The notes beneath the pieces are model-generated. The model saw nothing but the letters and a program-made list of their open reading frames with translations, was not told where the DNA came from and searched no databases. Shown here in pieces: positions 9,283 to 23,431 of a stretch of DNA of 64,000 nt (position 1 is the first letter of the stretch; each line of letters begins with the position of its first letter). This DNA comes from Exiguobacterium sp. KRL4 (GTDB taxonomy: Bacteria; Bacillota; Bacilli; Exiguobacteriales; Exiguobacteriaceae): contig NZ_MOLV01000011.1 of assembly GCF_001870785.1 (NCBI RefSeq), positions 51,001 to 115,000 on the forward strand. The letters run 5' to 3'. The position numbers and the translations under genes were made by a program.

Positions 9283-10152
9283 ATGAAACGTTTCATCGTT
9301 AGTCTGATCTGTCTCTCGCTCGTCAGTGCATTTCTTCCTGTGAAGAGCGAAGCGGCCGTCACCGTCACGCGTCACACCGTGATGTGGTCCATTCCTGAAG
9401 CGAAACAAATTTCAACGAAAGTCACACAGCTGGCAAACAGACAGATGAAACGTGTCTACCTGCATGTCGCTGTCGAGGGTGACCGAACTCTCTACCGCAC
9501 ATTCGTTGAAAAAGCTCATCTTGCCGGAATCGAAGTTTATTTCTTATTCGGTCAGCCCGGCTGGATTACGAATGAAGGGACGACGAACCGACCGAACGTC
9601 GAAGATCCGCTAGCTTGGATCAACGTCTATCTCGAAGAAACGATGGAACGACCGGACGGAATCAGTGTCGATCTCGAGCCGTATGCCTTACCTGCCTGGG
9701 AAACGGACCAAGCGGCCGTCATCGCTTCCTATCAACGCCTCTTGACGGCTTTTCATGATGTCAGCGCATCTCGTGGGCTTCCGTTGCAACTGTTCTTACC
9801 TTTTTGGTTCCATACGGTCACTGACGTCTCCGGACGCCCGCTCAGTGAATGGGCGATGGAGCTCGCTGATGAAGTGACCTTGATGAGTTACCGGACGGTC
9901 TACGGCGGCGGGAATGGTCTTGCCGCAATCACGATGACCGATGCCTTATATGCCGCGAGTCATCAACATCGCCTGTCCTATGCACTGGAATTCACGGAAC
10001 TGCCGGAAACACCGAGCATCACCTTTTACGGAAAGACACGGACTACGCTTAATCAACTGATCAATCAGACGATGAACGGTTCGCTGCCGCCAAGCGCCAT
10101 CGTCTATCATGATTTTGAAGCGTATCAGGCATTCATGCGGAGTACGCAATAA
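9283..10152 (+). CDS. Secreted TIM-barrel-like protein of unknown function
   Basis: This 289-residue protein begins with a signal peptide (MKRFIVSLICLSLVSAFLPV, cleavage probably after SEA near residue 25). The mature part shows alternating strand/helix segments: KRVYLHVAVEG, GIEVYFLFGQPGW, DGISVDLEPYALPAW and EVTLMSYRTVYGGG. The acidic DLEPY strand end and the MSYR strand recall GH18-type barrels (DxxDxE and MxYD), but the full catalytic motif is not present. I do not recognise a named family. AAAGGAG precedes the ATG. It is a single gene followed by a strong terminator. Export and a possible role on wall or extracellular glycans are inferences. Confidence 0.75.
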   Translation: MKRFIVSLICLSLVSAFLPVKSEAAVTVTRHTVMWSIPEAKQISTKVTQLANRQMKRVYLHVAVEGDRTLYRTFVEKAHLAGIEVYFLFGQPGWITNEGTTNRPNVEDPLAWINVYLEETMERPDGISVDLEPYALPAWETDQAAVIASYQRLLTAFHDVSASRGLPLQLFLPFWFHTVTDVSGRPLSEWAMELADEVTLMSYRTVYGGGNGLAAITMTDALYAASHQHRLSYALEFTELPETPSITFYGKTRTTLNQLINQTMNGSLPPSAIVYHDFEAYQAFMRSTQ

Positions 10153-10202
10153 TCAGGAAAGATTGGTTCCAGAATTATCACTTTTTCTTACGTTTTCCAT
10201 AC

Positions 10203-10240
10203 AACAAGGGGTCATTCCGCGATTGGAATGACCCCTTGTT
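10203..10240. terminator. Bidirectional terminator after mbl
   Basis: A perfect 16-bp stem (AACAAGGGGTCATTCC, 10203-10218, with 10225-10240) and a 6-nt loop separate the secreted-protein gene from mbl, which converge here. Confidence 0.85.
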
Positions 10241-10249
10241 TGATTCGTC

Positions 10250-11233
10250 TCATTTCCCTAAGTGATCGAGCATGATGCCTGTCCCGCGTGCGACACATAA
10301 CATCGGATCCTCTGCGATCAAGACCGGAAGTCCAAGTTCCTTCGCGAGTAGCTGATCAATCCCGTCGAGCAGTGCCCCACCACCCGTTAGGATGATGCCG
10401 CGATCGATGATGTCGGCCGCAAGTTCCGGTGGTGTTTTCTCGAGGACACGTTTCGTTGCTTCGACGATTTCCATCGCCGCTTCTGCCAACGCTTCGTGCA
10501 TCTCTTGTGAAGAGATCGTGATGTTGTCCGGGAGACCCGTCACGAGATTACGACCACGAATGTCCATCTCTTCTTGACGCCCTTCGTCTGAAACGGTCGC
10601 GACCGTCATCTTGACGTTTTGAGCCGTCCGCTCCCCGATGATCAGTTTATGGTGATCCTTGATAGCGCGAATGATATCATGATCAAACCGGTCACCCGCC
10701 ACTTTAATCGTTTCGCCACAGACGATGTCTCCCATTGAAAGAACCGCGACATCCGTCGTACCACCACCAATGTCAATCACCATATGACCAGCCGGCATCC
10801 AAATGTCCATTCCGGCACCAACTGCCGCGACTTTTGGTTCGACTTCGAGGAAAACGGTTTTGGCACCCGATTTTTCTCCAGCTTGGCGAATCGCTTTAGC
10901 TTCGACCGTCGTGATGCTCGCTGGTGTACAGATCAACATCCGGACGCCACCAAACATACTCCGGACTTCAATCTTGTCGATGAAATGGCGTAACATCGCT
11001 TCTGTCATCTCAAAATCGGCAATTACCCCATCCCGAAGCGGGCGGATCGCGACGATATTTCCTGGTGTCCGACCGACCATCTGATGCGCTTCGGTTCCGA
11101 CGGCATGAATTTTTCCTGTTGCTTTATCAATGGCGACAACCGATGGCTCATCGAGCACGATTCCCCTACCTTTTACATGAATGACGACATTTGCCGTCCC
11201 TAGGTCAATCCCGATATCCTTTGTAAAAAACAT
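10250..11233 (-). CDS. mbl: Rod shape-determining actin homologue Mbl
   Basis: This 327-residue MreB-family protein forms membrane-associated filaments that guide lateral wall synthesis. Visible motifs are the phosphate-1 loop (DIGIDLGTANVVIHVKGRG, from residue 6), the phosphate-2 loop (VIDIGGGTTDVAVLS, about 155-169) and the adenosine loop (GIILTGGGALLDGI). Among MreB, MreBH and Mbl it is called Mbl because the locus is next to flhOP and murA, as in B. subtilis, and because the short C-terminus lacks an extension. AAGGAG lies nine bases before the ATG. The spoIIID gene that precedes mbl in sporeformers is absent. Confidence 0.9.
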   Translation of the reverse strand: MFFTKDIGIDLGTANVVIHVKGRGIVLDEPSVVAIDKATGKIHAVGTEAHQMVGRTPGNIVAIRPLRDGVIADFEMTEAMLRHFIDKIEVRSMFGGVRMLICTPASITTVEAKAIRQAGEKSGAKTVFLEVEPKVAAVGAGMDIWMPAGHMVIDIGGGTTDVAVLSMGDIVCGETIKVAGDRFDHDIIRAIKDHHKLIIGERTAQNVKMTVATVSDEGRQEEMDIRGRNLVTGLPDNITISSQEMHEALAEAAMEIVEATKRVLEKTPPELAADIIDRGIILTGGGALLDGIDQLLAKELGLPVLIAEDPMLCVARGTGIMLDHLGK

Positions 11234-11348
11234 CTCGCGTGATCTCCTTTATCCACTGGCTATTATTCCAAAATATAGAACGTCGTTTGGACGTCTAACC
11301 CATTTATGTATACATACCTTTCAATTTTAGCACAGCAAAACAAAAAGA

Positions 11349-11375
11349 GACGACTTTCTTTTTGAGAAAGTCGTC
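11349..11375 (-). terminator. Terminator after murA
   Basis: GACGACTTTCT (11349-11359) pairs perfectly with 11365-11375. On the minus strand a TCTTTTTG tract follows immediately, a good intrinsic terminator 28 nt past the murA stop. Confidence 0.85.
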
Positions 11376-11402
11376 AAGAATATAGTGGAATGAAATAAGA
11401 GC

Positions 11403-12707
11403 TTAAAGCTTCGTAGCTGCTGTTTCTTCAATCGCAACCGTTTCTTCCGTAATCCGCTCGACATCTGCGCCGAGTGCTTGTAATTTAAGGTGGAAATCGA
11501 CGTACCCACGATCGATGTGGTGTAAGGCTCCGACACGTGTTTCGCCTTCAGCGATCAATCCTGCCGTGACAAGTGCTGCTCCTGAACGAAGATCCGTTGA
11601 AAGCACTTCTGCGCCTTGCAGCTGGATGCCGCCTGTGATGATCGATGAACGTCCTTCAATCTTGATATCGGCGTTCATCCGACGGAATTCTTCGACGTGC
11701 ATGAAGCGGTTTTCGAAGACCGTTTCCGTGATGACTGACGTACCTTCTGCTTTTAAGACCAATGCCATCATCTGCGCTTGGACGTCTGTCGGGAAACCAG
11801 GGTGTGGCATCGTCTTGACATCAATCGCAATCAGCTTTTTCGGTCCGATGACACGAAGGCCTTCTTCTGTATCCGAGATTTTGACGCCCATCTCTTCCAT
11901 TTTTGAGATCAATGGACGAAGGTGTTCGCGCTCTGCCCCGATGACTTCGACGTCACCTTCTGTGATGGCGGCTGCAATCATGAACGTTCCTGCTTCAATC
12001 CGGTCCGGAATGACATAGTGGTTGCCGCCATGAAGTTTTTCGACACCTTCGATACGGATCGTCTCTGTTCCGGCACCACGGACTTTTGCGCCCATTGCGT
12101 TCAAGAAGTTAGCGAGATCCACGATTTCAGGTTCTTTGGCGACGTTCTCGATGACGGTCGTTCCTTCAGCAAGTGTTGCTGCCATCATGATGTTTTCAGT
12201 CGCGCCGACGGACGGGAAGTCGAGGTAAATTTTTGCACCTTGGAGACGACCGTCGACGTGTGCTTCAACAAACCCGTTTCCGATGATCGTTTTCGCACCC
12301 ATTGCTTCAAAACCTTTTAAGTGTAAATCGATTGGACGTGAACCAATCGCACAGCCGCCCGGCATCGCGACGCGCGCGCGCCCGAGACGAGCAAGGAGTG
12401 GTCCCATGACGAGAATCGACGCACGCATCTTACGAACGTATTCAAGTGGTGCCTCATCTTTGAGTTCTGCTTCCGCATTAACCGTCACCGTGTTTGCTTC
12501 TGCATCAAAAGTCACTTCTGCATTCAAATTACGTAGGACGTTATTGATCGTATAGACGTCTGCAAGACGTGGGACATTTTGAAGGACTGATGTTCCTTCT
12601 GAAGCAAGCAATGTTGCGACCAATGTTTTTAAGACTGCATTTTTTGCACCCTCTACTTTTACCGTTCCAGCTAGTTTACGTCCGCCACGGACAACAATTT
12701 TTTCCAT
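11403..12707 (-). CDS. murA: UDP-N-acetylglucosamine 1-carboxyvinyltransferase MurA
   Basis: This 434-residue cytoplasmic enzyme transfers enolpyruvate from PEP to UDP-GlcNAc, the first committed step of peptidoglycan synthesis. The N-terminal [11 protein letters not shown] segment and the catalytic-loop cysteine in [14 protein letters not shown] (about residue 117) are intact, which predicts fosfomycin sensitivity of the active site. Length matches MurA1 (MurAA). The ATG at 12707 follows GAGGAG. In B. subtilis, spoIID lies directly downstream; here the next gene is mbl. Confidence 0.95.
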   Translation of the reverse strand: MEKIVVRGGRKLAGTVKVEGAKNAVLKTLVATLLASEGTSVLQNVPRLADVYTINNVLRNLNAEVTFDAEANTVTVNAEAELKDEAPLEYVRKMRASILVMGPLLARLGRARVAMPGGCAIGSRPIDLHLKGFEAMGAKTIIGNGFVEAHVDGRLQGAKIYLDFPSVGATENIMMAATLAEGTTVIENVAKEPEIVDLANFLNAMGAKVRGAGTETIRIEGVEKLHGGNHYVIPDRIEAGTFMIAAAITEGDVEVIGAEREHLRPLISKMEEMGVKISDTEEGLRVIGPKKLIAIDVKTMPHPGFPTDVQAQMMALVLKAEGTSVITETVFENRFMHVEEFRRMNADIKIEGRSSIITGGIQLQGAEVLSTDLRSGAALVTAGLIAEGETRVGALHHIDRGYVDFHLKLQALGADVERITEETVAIEETAATKL

Positions 12708-12942
12708 TACTCATACTCCTCTGCTTTCGTTTCTGTTCTACTATTTATAATTCGCGATTGGTGTGAGTCATAGTTGAAGACCAACGCATGATAGAAGAGA
12801 AACACCCTGTAGTTGATCTCTCGTTCCAAATCCAACACGACTTTTCAGCTTCACAATGGTTTTGTTTCTTCATTATAAGAATACTATCCTGTTTCATACT
12901 AAATCAGATTTCCAATTTAGGGTTTACAATGAAGTTACAAGT

Positions 12943-13176
12943 TCACCCGACTAAGAACTGGAGACGCTGTGCGAATCCAGAATAATCGAGCAAAAAGCGG
13001 GCAACAAGTGAACCGAGCGCAATGGCAAGTGACACTCGTAAGGCAACCGCCTGTGGTCCTTTAGGATGTTGCAGGAACTTCTCCCACTTGACAGGAAGGA
13101 GTGCCCACCAGGCGAAGACGATCGCCGTGAGATAGACGAGCATACTGACTAATGCACTTAAACCGATTGACGTCAC
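12943..13176 (-). CDS. ywzB: DUF1146 family small membrane protein YwzB
   Basis: This 77-residue protein has two hydrophobic segments (about residues 7-27 and 45-65) separated by a basic, proline-containing loop. That is the DUF1146/YwzB pattern. The gene is conserved immediately downstream of the ATP synthase operon and upstream of murA in Bacillales. Its function is not established. The start is GTG at 13176 with an AGAGGTG box. It lies beyond the atpC terminator, so it probably has its own promoter. Confidence 0.8.
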   Translation of the reverse strand: MTSIGLSALVSMLVYLTAIVFAWWALLPVKWEKFLQHPKGPQAVALRVSLAIALGSLVARFLLDYSGFAQRLQFLVG

Positions 13177-13455
13177 TGTTCCTGCACCTCTTCTGTTTCT
13201 ATTTTAGATTTCTCAACCTTACCATGATTTCATACAATGAATGATTGCGCAAACAAAATGACACAAGATAATTTATTTTAGCGTATAAAATATATTATTG
13301 GAAGATGATTATGGAAAATTTCACATAATAAGATTGAAAAATGTGTGAAGAGGACACATATAGTGTACTTTTACGTTTTTGACCGTTGTTAAACCTGAAT
13401 GCCTTCACTCTTTTGTGAAAACGGTTGTCCTAACGGATTTTATTGACCTGCCATC
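13177..13455. other. Intergenic region between ywzB and the atpC terminator
   Basis: These 279 bases are AT-rich and presumably contain the ywzB promoter. I see no gene or stable RNA, and no clear -35/-10 pair could be assigned. Confidence 0.4.
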
Positions 13456-13497
13456 AAAAAAAGACCCGGTTTCCATGACGGAAACCGGGTCTTTTTA
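13456..13497. terminator. Terminator of the ATP synthase operon
   Basis: AAGACCCGGTTTCC (13461-13474) pairs perfectly with 13480-13493 and is flanked by A- and T-runs. It lies just beyond the atpC stop. Confidence 0.9.
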
Positions 13498-13503
13498 CTT
13501 GGA

Positions 13504-13917
13504 TCAATCGCGACCGTACTCTTTTAAGTTGAGACGGTTGATTGCGCGTTTCAATGAAAGCTCAGCGCGTTTGAACTCAAGATCTGATAATTTCGTGTCC
13601 TGGAGACGACGTTCTGCACGGACTTTTGCAGCAGAGGCGCGGTCATAATCGACCTTATCCGCTGCTTCAGCCGTTTCCGCAAGAACCGTCACTGTATCCT
13701 GGCGCACTTCCATAAAGCCACCGCTGATAGCGATCAACGTGCGTCCGCCATCTTCGTGGCGCAACTTCAAGATGCTGATGTCGAGTGGTGTTACGAGCGG
13801 TACGTGGTGCGGGAGAACCCCGATCTCACCAGATATCGTTTTCGCAACGACCATACGGACATCGCCATCATACACTTCGCCATCCGGGGTGACGATATTG
13901 ACATGAAGTGTGTTCAT
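13504..13917 (-). CDS. atpC: ATP synthase subunit epsilon
   Basis: This 137-residue subunit has the N-terminal beta-sandwich ([31 protein letters not shown]) and a C-terminal pair of helices (about residues 90-135) that can inhibit the F1 rotor. It sits in the central stalk with gamma. It is the last gene of the operon, after atpD, and is followed by the operon terminator. Confidence 0.95.
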   Translation of the reverse strand: MNTLHVNIVTPDGEVYDGDVRMVVAKTISGEIGVLPHHVPLVTPLDISILKLRHEDGGRTLIAISGGFMEVRQDTVTVLAETAEAADKVDYDRASAAKVRAERRLQDTKLSDLEFKRAELSLKRAINRLNLKEYGRD

Positions 13918-13943
13918 CTCAAGTCCCCCTTATGCTTTGTCAC

Positions 13944-15377
<1,434 letters not shown>

Positions 15378-15397
15378 CTATCATTACGCCGAGTGGC

Positions 15398-16255
<858 letters not shown>

Positions 16256-16306
16256 TCACCACCTTGTTAGTATCAAGAGCGTCCGGCCGAGCCTAAGAGA
16301 AATCTC

Positions 16307-18928
<2,622 letters not shown>

Positions 18929-19037
18929 CTACTTCAATATCTACATAAGGGAGCCAAAGCTCCCGTGACGGTTCACTCTTGTTGAACGAATAGCGCCCTA
19001 TGTAGCTCAGTTCTTTGTACGTAAGATTAAATACGGA

Positions 19038-19325
<288 letters not shown>

Positions 19326-20069
19326 TTAATGGTCGTGCGCTGCCTTATGCCCGATGTAAACCATCGTTAAGATAAGGAAGATATACGCTTGGATTGCTCC
19401 GATGAAGAGCGAGAATCCTTGCCAGATAATCATTGGAATCGCTGACAGGATGACACCTACTGGTCCGAAGAATTGGAAATCGTTCGTTCCAGAGACGATA
19501 CCGATCGAGAGAATGATACCAATCATGATCTCACCCGCGAAGATGTTACCGTAAAGACGAAGACCAAGTGTCAACGTATTTGCGAACTCCTCGATGATGG
19601 TAATAATGAACATCGGCGTCATAAACGTTTTTGCATAAGCACCGAAGCCGCGCATTTTCACACCATAATAATGGCTCATGACCACTACTAAAGATGAAAG
19701 TGCAAGTGTCACGTACGGATCCGCAGTTGGTGAGTTGAACCAAATGTAGTGACCCGTCACAACGTTAAAGGGAAGACCCATTAAGTTGGACACGATGATG
19801 AATAGGAACAGTGTCATTCCGAAAGTTAGGAAGCGACCCCCTGTTTTCCAGTCCATCGTACTGCTGATGATTCCGCGAACGAATTCGAGGAAAAACTCCA
19901 GCGTGTTTTGAAAACCGGTTGGCTTCATCGCAAGACGTCGCGTACCGGCCACGGCAATCAGGAAAACGAGAGCAGCTGCAATCAGCACTGTGATCAAGTT
20001 TGTCCAACTACCGTACAGAACGAAGTCGCCCCAGAGTGGGATTTCGTAAAGTGGCATTTCGTGGTTCAT
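19326..20069 (-). CDS. atpB: ATP synthase subunit a
   Basis: This 247-residue membrane subunit forms the proton channel against the c ring. The essential arginine lies in the helix ANTLTLGLRLYGNIFAGEI near residue 175. The C-terminal helix GFSLFIGAIQAYIFLILTMVYIGHKAAHDH is also typical. The ATG at 20069 (MNHEMPLYEI) was chosen because AGAGGTGA lies at normal distance; an in-frame GTG twelve bases earlier is inside that box. Confidence 0.94.
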   Translation of the reverse strand: MNHEMPLYEIPLWGDFVLYGSWTNLITVLIAAALVFLIAVAGTRRLAMKPTGFQNTLEFFLEFVRGIISSTMDWKTGGRFLTFGMTLFLFIIVSNLMGLPFNVVTGHYIWFNSPTADPYVTLALSSLVVVMSHYYGVKMRGFGAYAKTFMTPMFIITIIEEFANTLTLGLRLYGNIFAGEIMIGIILSIGIVSGTNDFQFFGPVGVILSAIPMIIWQGFSLFIGAIQAYIFLILTMVYIGHKAAHDH

Positions 20070-20077
20070 TTGACTAT

Positions 20078-20464
20078 TCACCTCTTTTCCCGCTTAAGTT
20101 CGTGAGTGAAAAACTCACAAAATTGTATGACGTGGCCGGCGAGAAGGCCTATTACCACCGCAGTTAATGACAATTCGGTTTCATACTTCAAACCGATCAT
20201 CACACAGAGTACCGCGACCGCCATGCGTGATACGGTCCCTCGAGACATCGGCTTACGCCCACGCTCGATTACACGATACATTCGATCGACGCTTAATCGC
20301 TGAAGCGTCAAAATCATGAAGCTACCTGCCCCACCTAGTGCCAGCCCATAAATCACCGGATCACTCGGATAACCGACAAGTAACAGGACGGCAAGGATTC
20401 CAAAATAGAGTCCAAACCATCTTAAGTACGCACGATACAACGCATCTTGAAGGATGATGTTCAT
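20078..20464 (-). CDS. atpI: ATP synthase subunit I
   Basis: This is a 128-residue protein starting MNIILQDALYRAYLRWFG, with four hydrophobic segments: ILAVLLLVGYPSD, VIYGLALGGAGSFMIL, MAVAVLCVMIGLKYE and LTAVVIGLLAGHVIQF. AtpI helps assemble the c ring or supplies Mg2+; its exact role is debated. An upstream in-frame extension to 20791 runs through atpZ in another frame and lacks support. The ATG at 20464 has TAGGAGA and overlaps the atpZ stop as ATGA. Confidence 0.88.
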   Translation of the reverse strand: MNIILQDALYRAYLRWFGLYFGILAVLLLVGYPSDPVIYGLALGGAGSFMILTLQRLSVDRMYRVIERGRKPMSRGTVSRMAVAVLCVMIGLKYETELSLTAVVIGLLAGHVIQFCEFFTHELKREKR

Positions 20465-20679
20465 GTCTTGTCTCCTAACAAGTGCCTGATCATTGCGATC
20501 ATGCAGAGAATGCCGATGAAAATCCCGATGAACACTGAAAACGTCGCGCCCATCTTTTGCCACCAGTCCTGCTGTTCCCCATAGTTCCCAACAAGAAAGC
20601 CGATGACGATTGGTGCGGCAAGTGCCGTCGAAATTTGCGAGGCCATGACCATACTCGTCGCGAGCCCTTTTTGGCGCAC
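20461..20679 (-). CDS. atpZ: AtpZ/AtpI family protein, first gene of the atp operon
   Basis: This 72-residue protein has two membrane helices (about residues 11-31 and 46-68) and the family pattern APIVIGFLVGNYGEQQDWWQKMG. AtpZ proteins form a small Mg2+/Ca2+ transporter with AtpI and are often the first gene of F-ATPase operons. The start is GTG with AAGGGGG nine bases upstream. Confidence 0.85.
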   Translation of the reverse strand: MRQKGLATSMVMASQISTALAAPIVIGFLVGNYGEQQDWWQKMGATFSVFIGIFIGILCMIAMIRHLLGDKT

Positions 20680-20751
20680 TAGAGACGACCCCCTTTTCCC
20701 AGTTGTGAGCTCTTTTTCTTTCCCACAATTTGCGGATTTTCATACTAGTCA

Positions 20752-20781
20752 AGAATACAATGAGAACCATTTCATAGTCAA
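20752..20781 (-). promoter_or_regulatory. Candidate promoter of the atp operon
   Basis: On the minus strand, -35 TTGACT (20781-20776) and -10 TATTCT (20757-20752) are separated by 18 nt. It lies about 75 bp before atpZ. Other AT-rich hexamers exist in the leader, so this is one candidate. Confidence 0.35.
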
Positions 20782-21228
20782 ATGAATTCACAATTAAAAT
20801 GGAGCGTCAAAACCATTGTATATCAACAATTGATAAGGTTTTCACAGAGCTATCCCGTGCCACTCTTTTCACGAAGATGTGAAGAAAATATGTAGTACTA
20901 TCAACGTTTAGCGAGATGGTTCACTAGGTGAACAAAACCATTGAACAGTAACGTTATATCGTGTTTCGGAATGAGAAACAAGTCGTCTAAATTTGATTTG
21001 TGTCGATTTTGTGAAAAAACAATTTTTATTCACAATTGTAAACGCTTTCGTTTTGAGACAGAAAAACCCCTCTGACATCTGTTTGTAACAAAGCAAACGG
21101 ACGATTTCCAATTCGTCTCGTGTGTGTCTTGTCACAGCGTAAAATGTCATCGGTCGTTTTCTCGTTTCGAGGTCATATGTCAGCTATTTTTAACAAAAAC
21201 CATATATTCATTTCTATAAGTGAGTGAC

Positions 21229-21369
21229 TTGACCTCGCTTTCTCATCTCGCTTTCCTCGGGCAAAACGCAAGTCGCGGTCATCTTTTCGATGACCGGGTC
21301 TTGCCTGTCCCTGCCGGAAGCGTTCCGCTTCCTTTTCCCGTAGGAGTCGAGCGCAGTCGCATCGGTCAA
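21229..21369. repeat. Structured extragenic repeat, copy 2
   Basis: The ends are TTGACC (21229-21234) and GGTCAA (21364-21369). Both arms then have a 12-nt spacer before CTCG. Internal pairs are GGTCATC-TTTTC-GATGACC, GCAAG/CTTGC and GGAAGC-GTTC-CGCTTCC. The core CTCGCTTTCCTCGGGC and the closing CTTCCTTTTCCCGTAGGAGTCGAG region (about 21329-21352) match copy 1 at 3200-3350. It is intergenic, downstream of mnaA. Confidence 0.7.
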
Positions 21370-21459
21370 AATCATCCTGCTTCCATCACTGAATCAAGAT
21401 CAGAACATCGAGTGATTCACCTGTCATGAACGTTCATGAAAAATAACTCGTGTCACCAA

Positions 21460-22593
21460 TTAGTTTGCCCGAAACGGTTCTACTACCGGTCCTTGATTAA
21501 AATGTTGCAAAATCGCTGCTGCAATTCGTTCTGAAGCATGACCGTCTCCATACGGATTCGACGCTTGTGCCATCTTCGCATGGGCTTGTTCATCGTCAAG
21601 CAACTCACTCGCCATACGATAGATCGTTTCTTCGTCCGTTCCGGCAAGCTTAAGCGTTCCTGCTTTGACGCCTTCCGGACGTTCCGTCGTATCGCGAAGG
21701 ACAAGGACGGGAACGCCGAGTGACGGAGCTTCCTCCTGGACACCGCCGGAATCAGTCAGAATGAGGTGCGCACGGCTGGCAAAGTTATGGAAGTCGAAGA
21801 CGTCAAGCGGTGGAATCAAGGTGATGCGGTCGTGTCCTCCAAAAACATCATTCGCCGCTTCCTGGACGACAGGATTCAAATGGACCGGATAGACGATATG
21901 GATATCCGGGTGGTCATCGACGAGACGTCGAATGGCCCGGAACATTTGATGCATCTTCGTACCGAGATTTTCACGCCGGTGGGCCGTCATCAGGACGAGT
22001 CGTTTTTGACCAATTTGTTCGAGAACAGGATGGACGTAATCCGGTTGGACCGTCGTTTGCAGCGCATCGATTGCCGTGTTCCCCGTCACGAAAACGCCTG
22101 CGTGTCTGTTTTCCGACGCAAGGTTCGCTGCCGCCTGCTCGGTCGGTGCAAAATGCAGGTCGGCTAAAGCCGATGTCAACTGCCGGTTTACTTCTTCCGG
22201 GAACGGTGAGTACTTGTCATATGTACGAAGCCCGGCTTCGACATGACCGACTGCAATCTGGTTGTAGTAGGCAGCGAGGCTTCCGACAAACGTCGTTGTC
22301 GTATCGCCATGGACCAAGACAAGATCAGGTTTTACTTCCTTCATGACGGCGTCGAGCCCTTCCAGACCTCGCGTCGTGATGTCGACCAAGGTCTGCCGCG
22401 CTTTCATGATGTTCAAGTCGTGATCGGGCGTAATTTCGAACAGCTCCAATACTTGATCGAGCATCTCCCGGTGTTGGGCTGTGATCGTGACATGGACGTC
22501 AAACGCAGGATTTTGTTTTAAAACATTGACGAGTGGTGCCATCTTGATCGCTTCCGGTCGTGTGCCGAAGATCGGCATGACTTTGATGGGCAT
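21460..22593 (-). CDS. mnaA: UDP-N-acetylglucosamine 2-epimerase (non-hydrolysing)
   Basis: This 377-residue enzyme interconverts UDP-GlcNAc and UDP-ManNAc, feeding wall teichoic acid linkage-unit or other polysaccharide synthesis. Family motifs are FGTRPEAIKMAPL (about residues 8-20), GHVEAGLRTYDKYSPFPEE, MTAHRRENLG and TDSGGVQEEAPSLG. It belongs to the WecB/MnaA family. The order glyA, upp, mnaA, atp resembles Staphylococcus. AAGGAGG precedes the ATG. Confidence 0.93.
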   Translation of the reverse strand: MPIKVMPIFGTRPEAIKMAPLVNVLKQNPAFDVHVTITAQHREMLDQVLELFEITPDHDLNIMKARQTLVDITTRGLEGLDAVMKEVKPDLVLVHGDTTTTFVGSLAAYYNQIAVGHVEAGLRTYDKYSPFPEEVNRQLTSALADLHFAPTEQAAANLASENRHAGVFVTGNTAIDALQTTVQPDYVHPVLEQIGQKRLVLMTAHRRENLGTKMHQMFRAIRRLVDDHPDIHIVYPVHLNPVVQEAANDVFGGHDRITLIPPLDVFDFHNFASRAHLILTDSGGVQEEAPSLGVPVLVLRDTTERPEGVKAGTLKLAGTDEETIYRMASELLDDEQAHAKMAQASNPYGDGHASERIAAAILQHFNQGPVVEPFRAN

Positions 22594-22686
22594 ACAAACT
22601 TCCTCCTTTTTACTTCTTTTCTTATTAAAACATATTCCCCATCGGACGCGCAGTTCCCGTTTGTCTTCTCACTGAAAACGAAAAAA

Positions 22687-22712
22687 AGACGCTCCCTTCG
22701 CAGGAAGCGTCT
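22687..22712 (-). terminator. Terminator after upp
   Basis: AGACGCT (22687-22693) pairs with AGCGTCT (22706-22712). On the minus strand a run of seven T follows, so upp and mnaA are probably separate transcripts. Confidence 0.8.
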
Positions 22713-22725
22713 CACGATCTGTCCG

Positions 22726-23355
22726 TTACTTCGTACCAAACAGACGGTCACCCGCATCCCCAAGTCCAGGAACGATGTAACCATGGTCATTTAATTTCTC
22801 ATCGAGTGCCGCAAGATAGATATCGACATCCGGATGCTCTTCCTGAATCCGTTTGACGCCTTCAGGTGCTGCACAGAGGCACGCGAGCTTAATGCTTTGT
22901 GCGCCTTGTTTCTTTAAAGAGGAGATTGCGTCAGCAGCAGAACCGCCTGTCGCAAGCATTGGATCGACGACGACGAAATCACGTTCTGCGACGTCTGTCG
23001 GTAATTTGAGATAGTATTCTGTCGGCTCAAGTGTTTCCGGATCACGGTAAAGACCGATATGCCCTACTTTGACGTTCGGCATCATCCGAAGCATTCCGTC
23101 GACCATCCCGAGACCGGCACGCAGGATTGGAACGATCCCCAGTTTCTTGCCCTCGATCATCTTTTGCGTCGTTTTCGTGACCGGTGTCTCGATTTCAACG
23201 TCGGTAAGTGGAAGGTCACGCGTGAGTTCATATGCCATCAATGAAGCCACTTCGTCGACAAGCTCCCGGAATTGTTTCGTTCCTGTTTCGACTTTACGCA
23301 TGATCGTCATCTTGTGCTGAATCAATGGGTGATCAAATACATGTACTTTACTCAT
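22726..23355 (-). CDS. upp: Uracil phosphoribosyltransferase
   Basis: This 209-residue enzyme makes UMP from uracil and PRPP for pyrimidine salvage. The PRPP loop [16 protein letters not shown] (about residues 129-144) and the uracil-binding C-terminal [18 protein letters not shown] are intact. The ATG at 23355 ([10 protein letters not shown]) gives the family length; an in-frame extension seven codons longer would use part of the ribosome-binding site as coding sequence. Confidence 0.95.
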   Translation of the reverse strand: MSKVHVFDHPLIQHKMTIMRKVETGTKQFRELVDEVASLMAYELTRDLPLTDVEIETPVTKTTQKMIEGKKLGIVPILRAGLGMVDGMLRMMPNVKVGHIGLYRDPETLEPTEYYLKLPTDVAERDFVVVDPMLATGGSAADAISSLKKQGAQSIKLACLCAAPEGVKRIQEEHPDVDIYLAALDEKLNDHGYIVPGLGDAGDRLFGTK

Positions 23356-23431
23356 TGTTTTGCATCTCCTCTCCATTCTCTTTTCGCATTGTACTCTAAA
23401 AAGCGACCGCTTGGGAACTGTTTTCTTCGAA

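Larger units (their letters stand above)
20680..21459. other. 780-nt gap upstream of the atp operon
   Basis: The gap holds the leader and promoter of atpZ on the minus strand and a second copy of the structured repeat (21229-21369). A promoter candidate reads TTGACT, an 18-nt spacer, TATTCT (20781 down to 20752). A cre-like sequence TGTAAACGCTTTCG lies at 21037-21050. No convincing gene is present; an 80-codon frame at 20908-21150 has no family resemblance or ribosome-binding site. Confidence 0.45.

Noticed and set aside
11515..12018. 167-codon frame antisense to murA
   Set aside because: It mirrors the codon structure of murA on the other strand and has no independent signals.
20465..20791. 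N-terminal extension of AtpI
   Set aside because: It overlaps atpZ in another frame and has no similarity to AtpI; the ATG at 20464 fits the family length.
20908..21150. 80-codon minus-strand open frame in the atp leader gap
   Set aside because: No ribosome-binding site, no recognisable domain, cysteine- and phenylalanine-rich composition as expected for AT-rich non-coding DNA.
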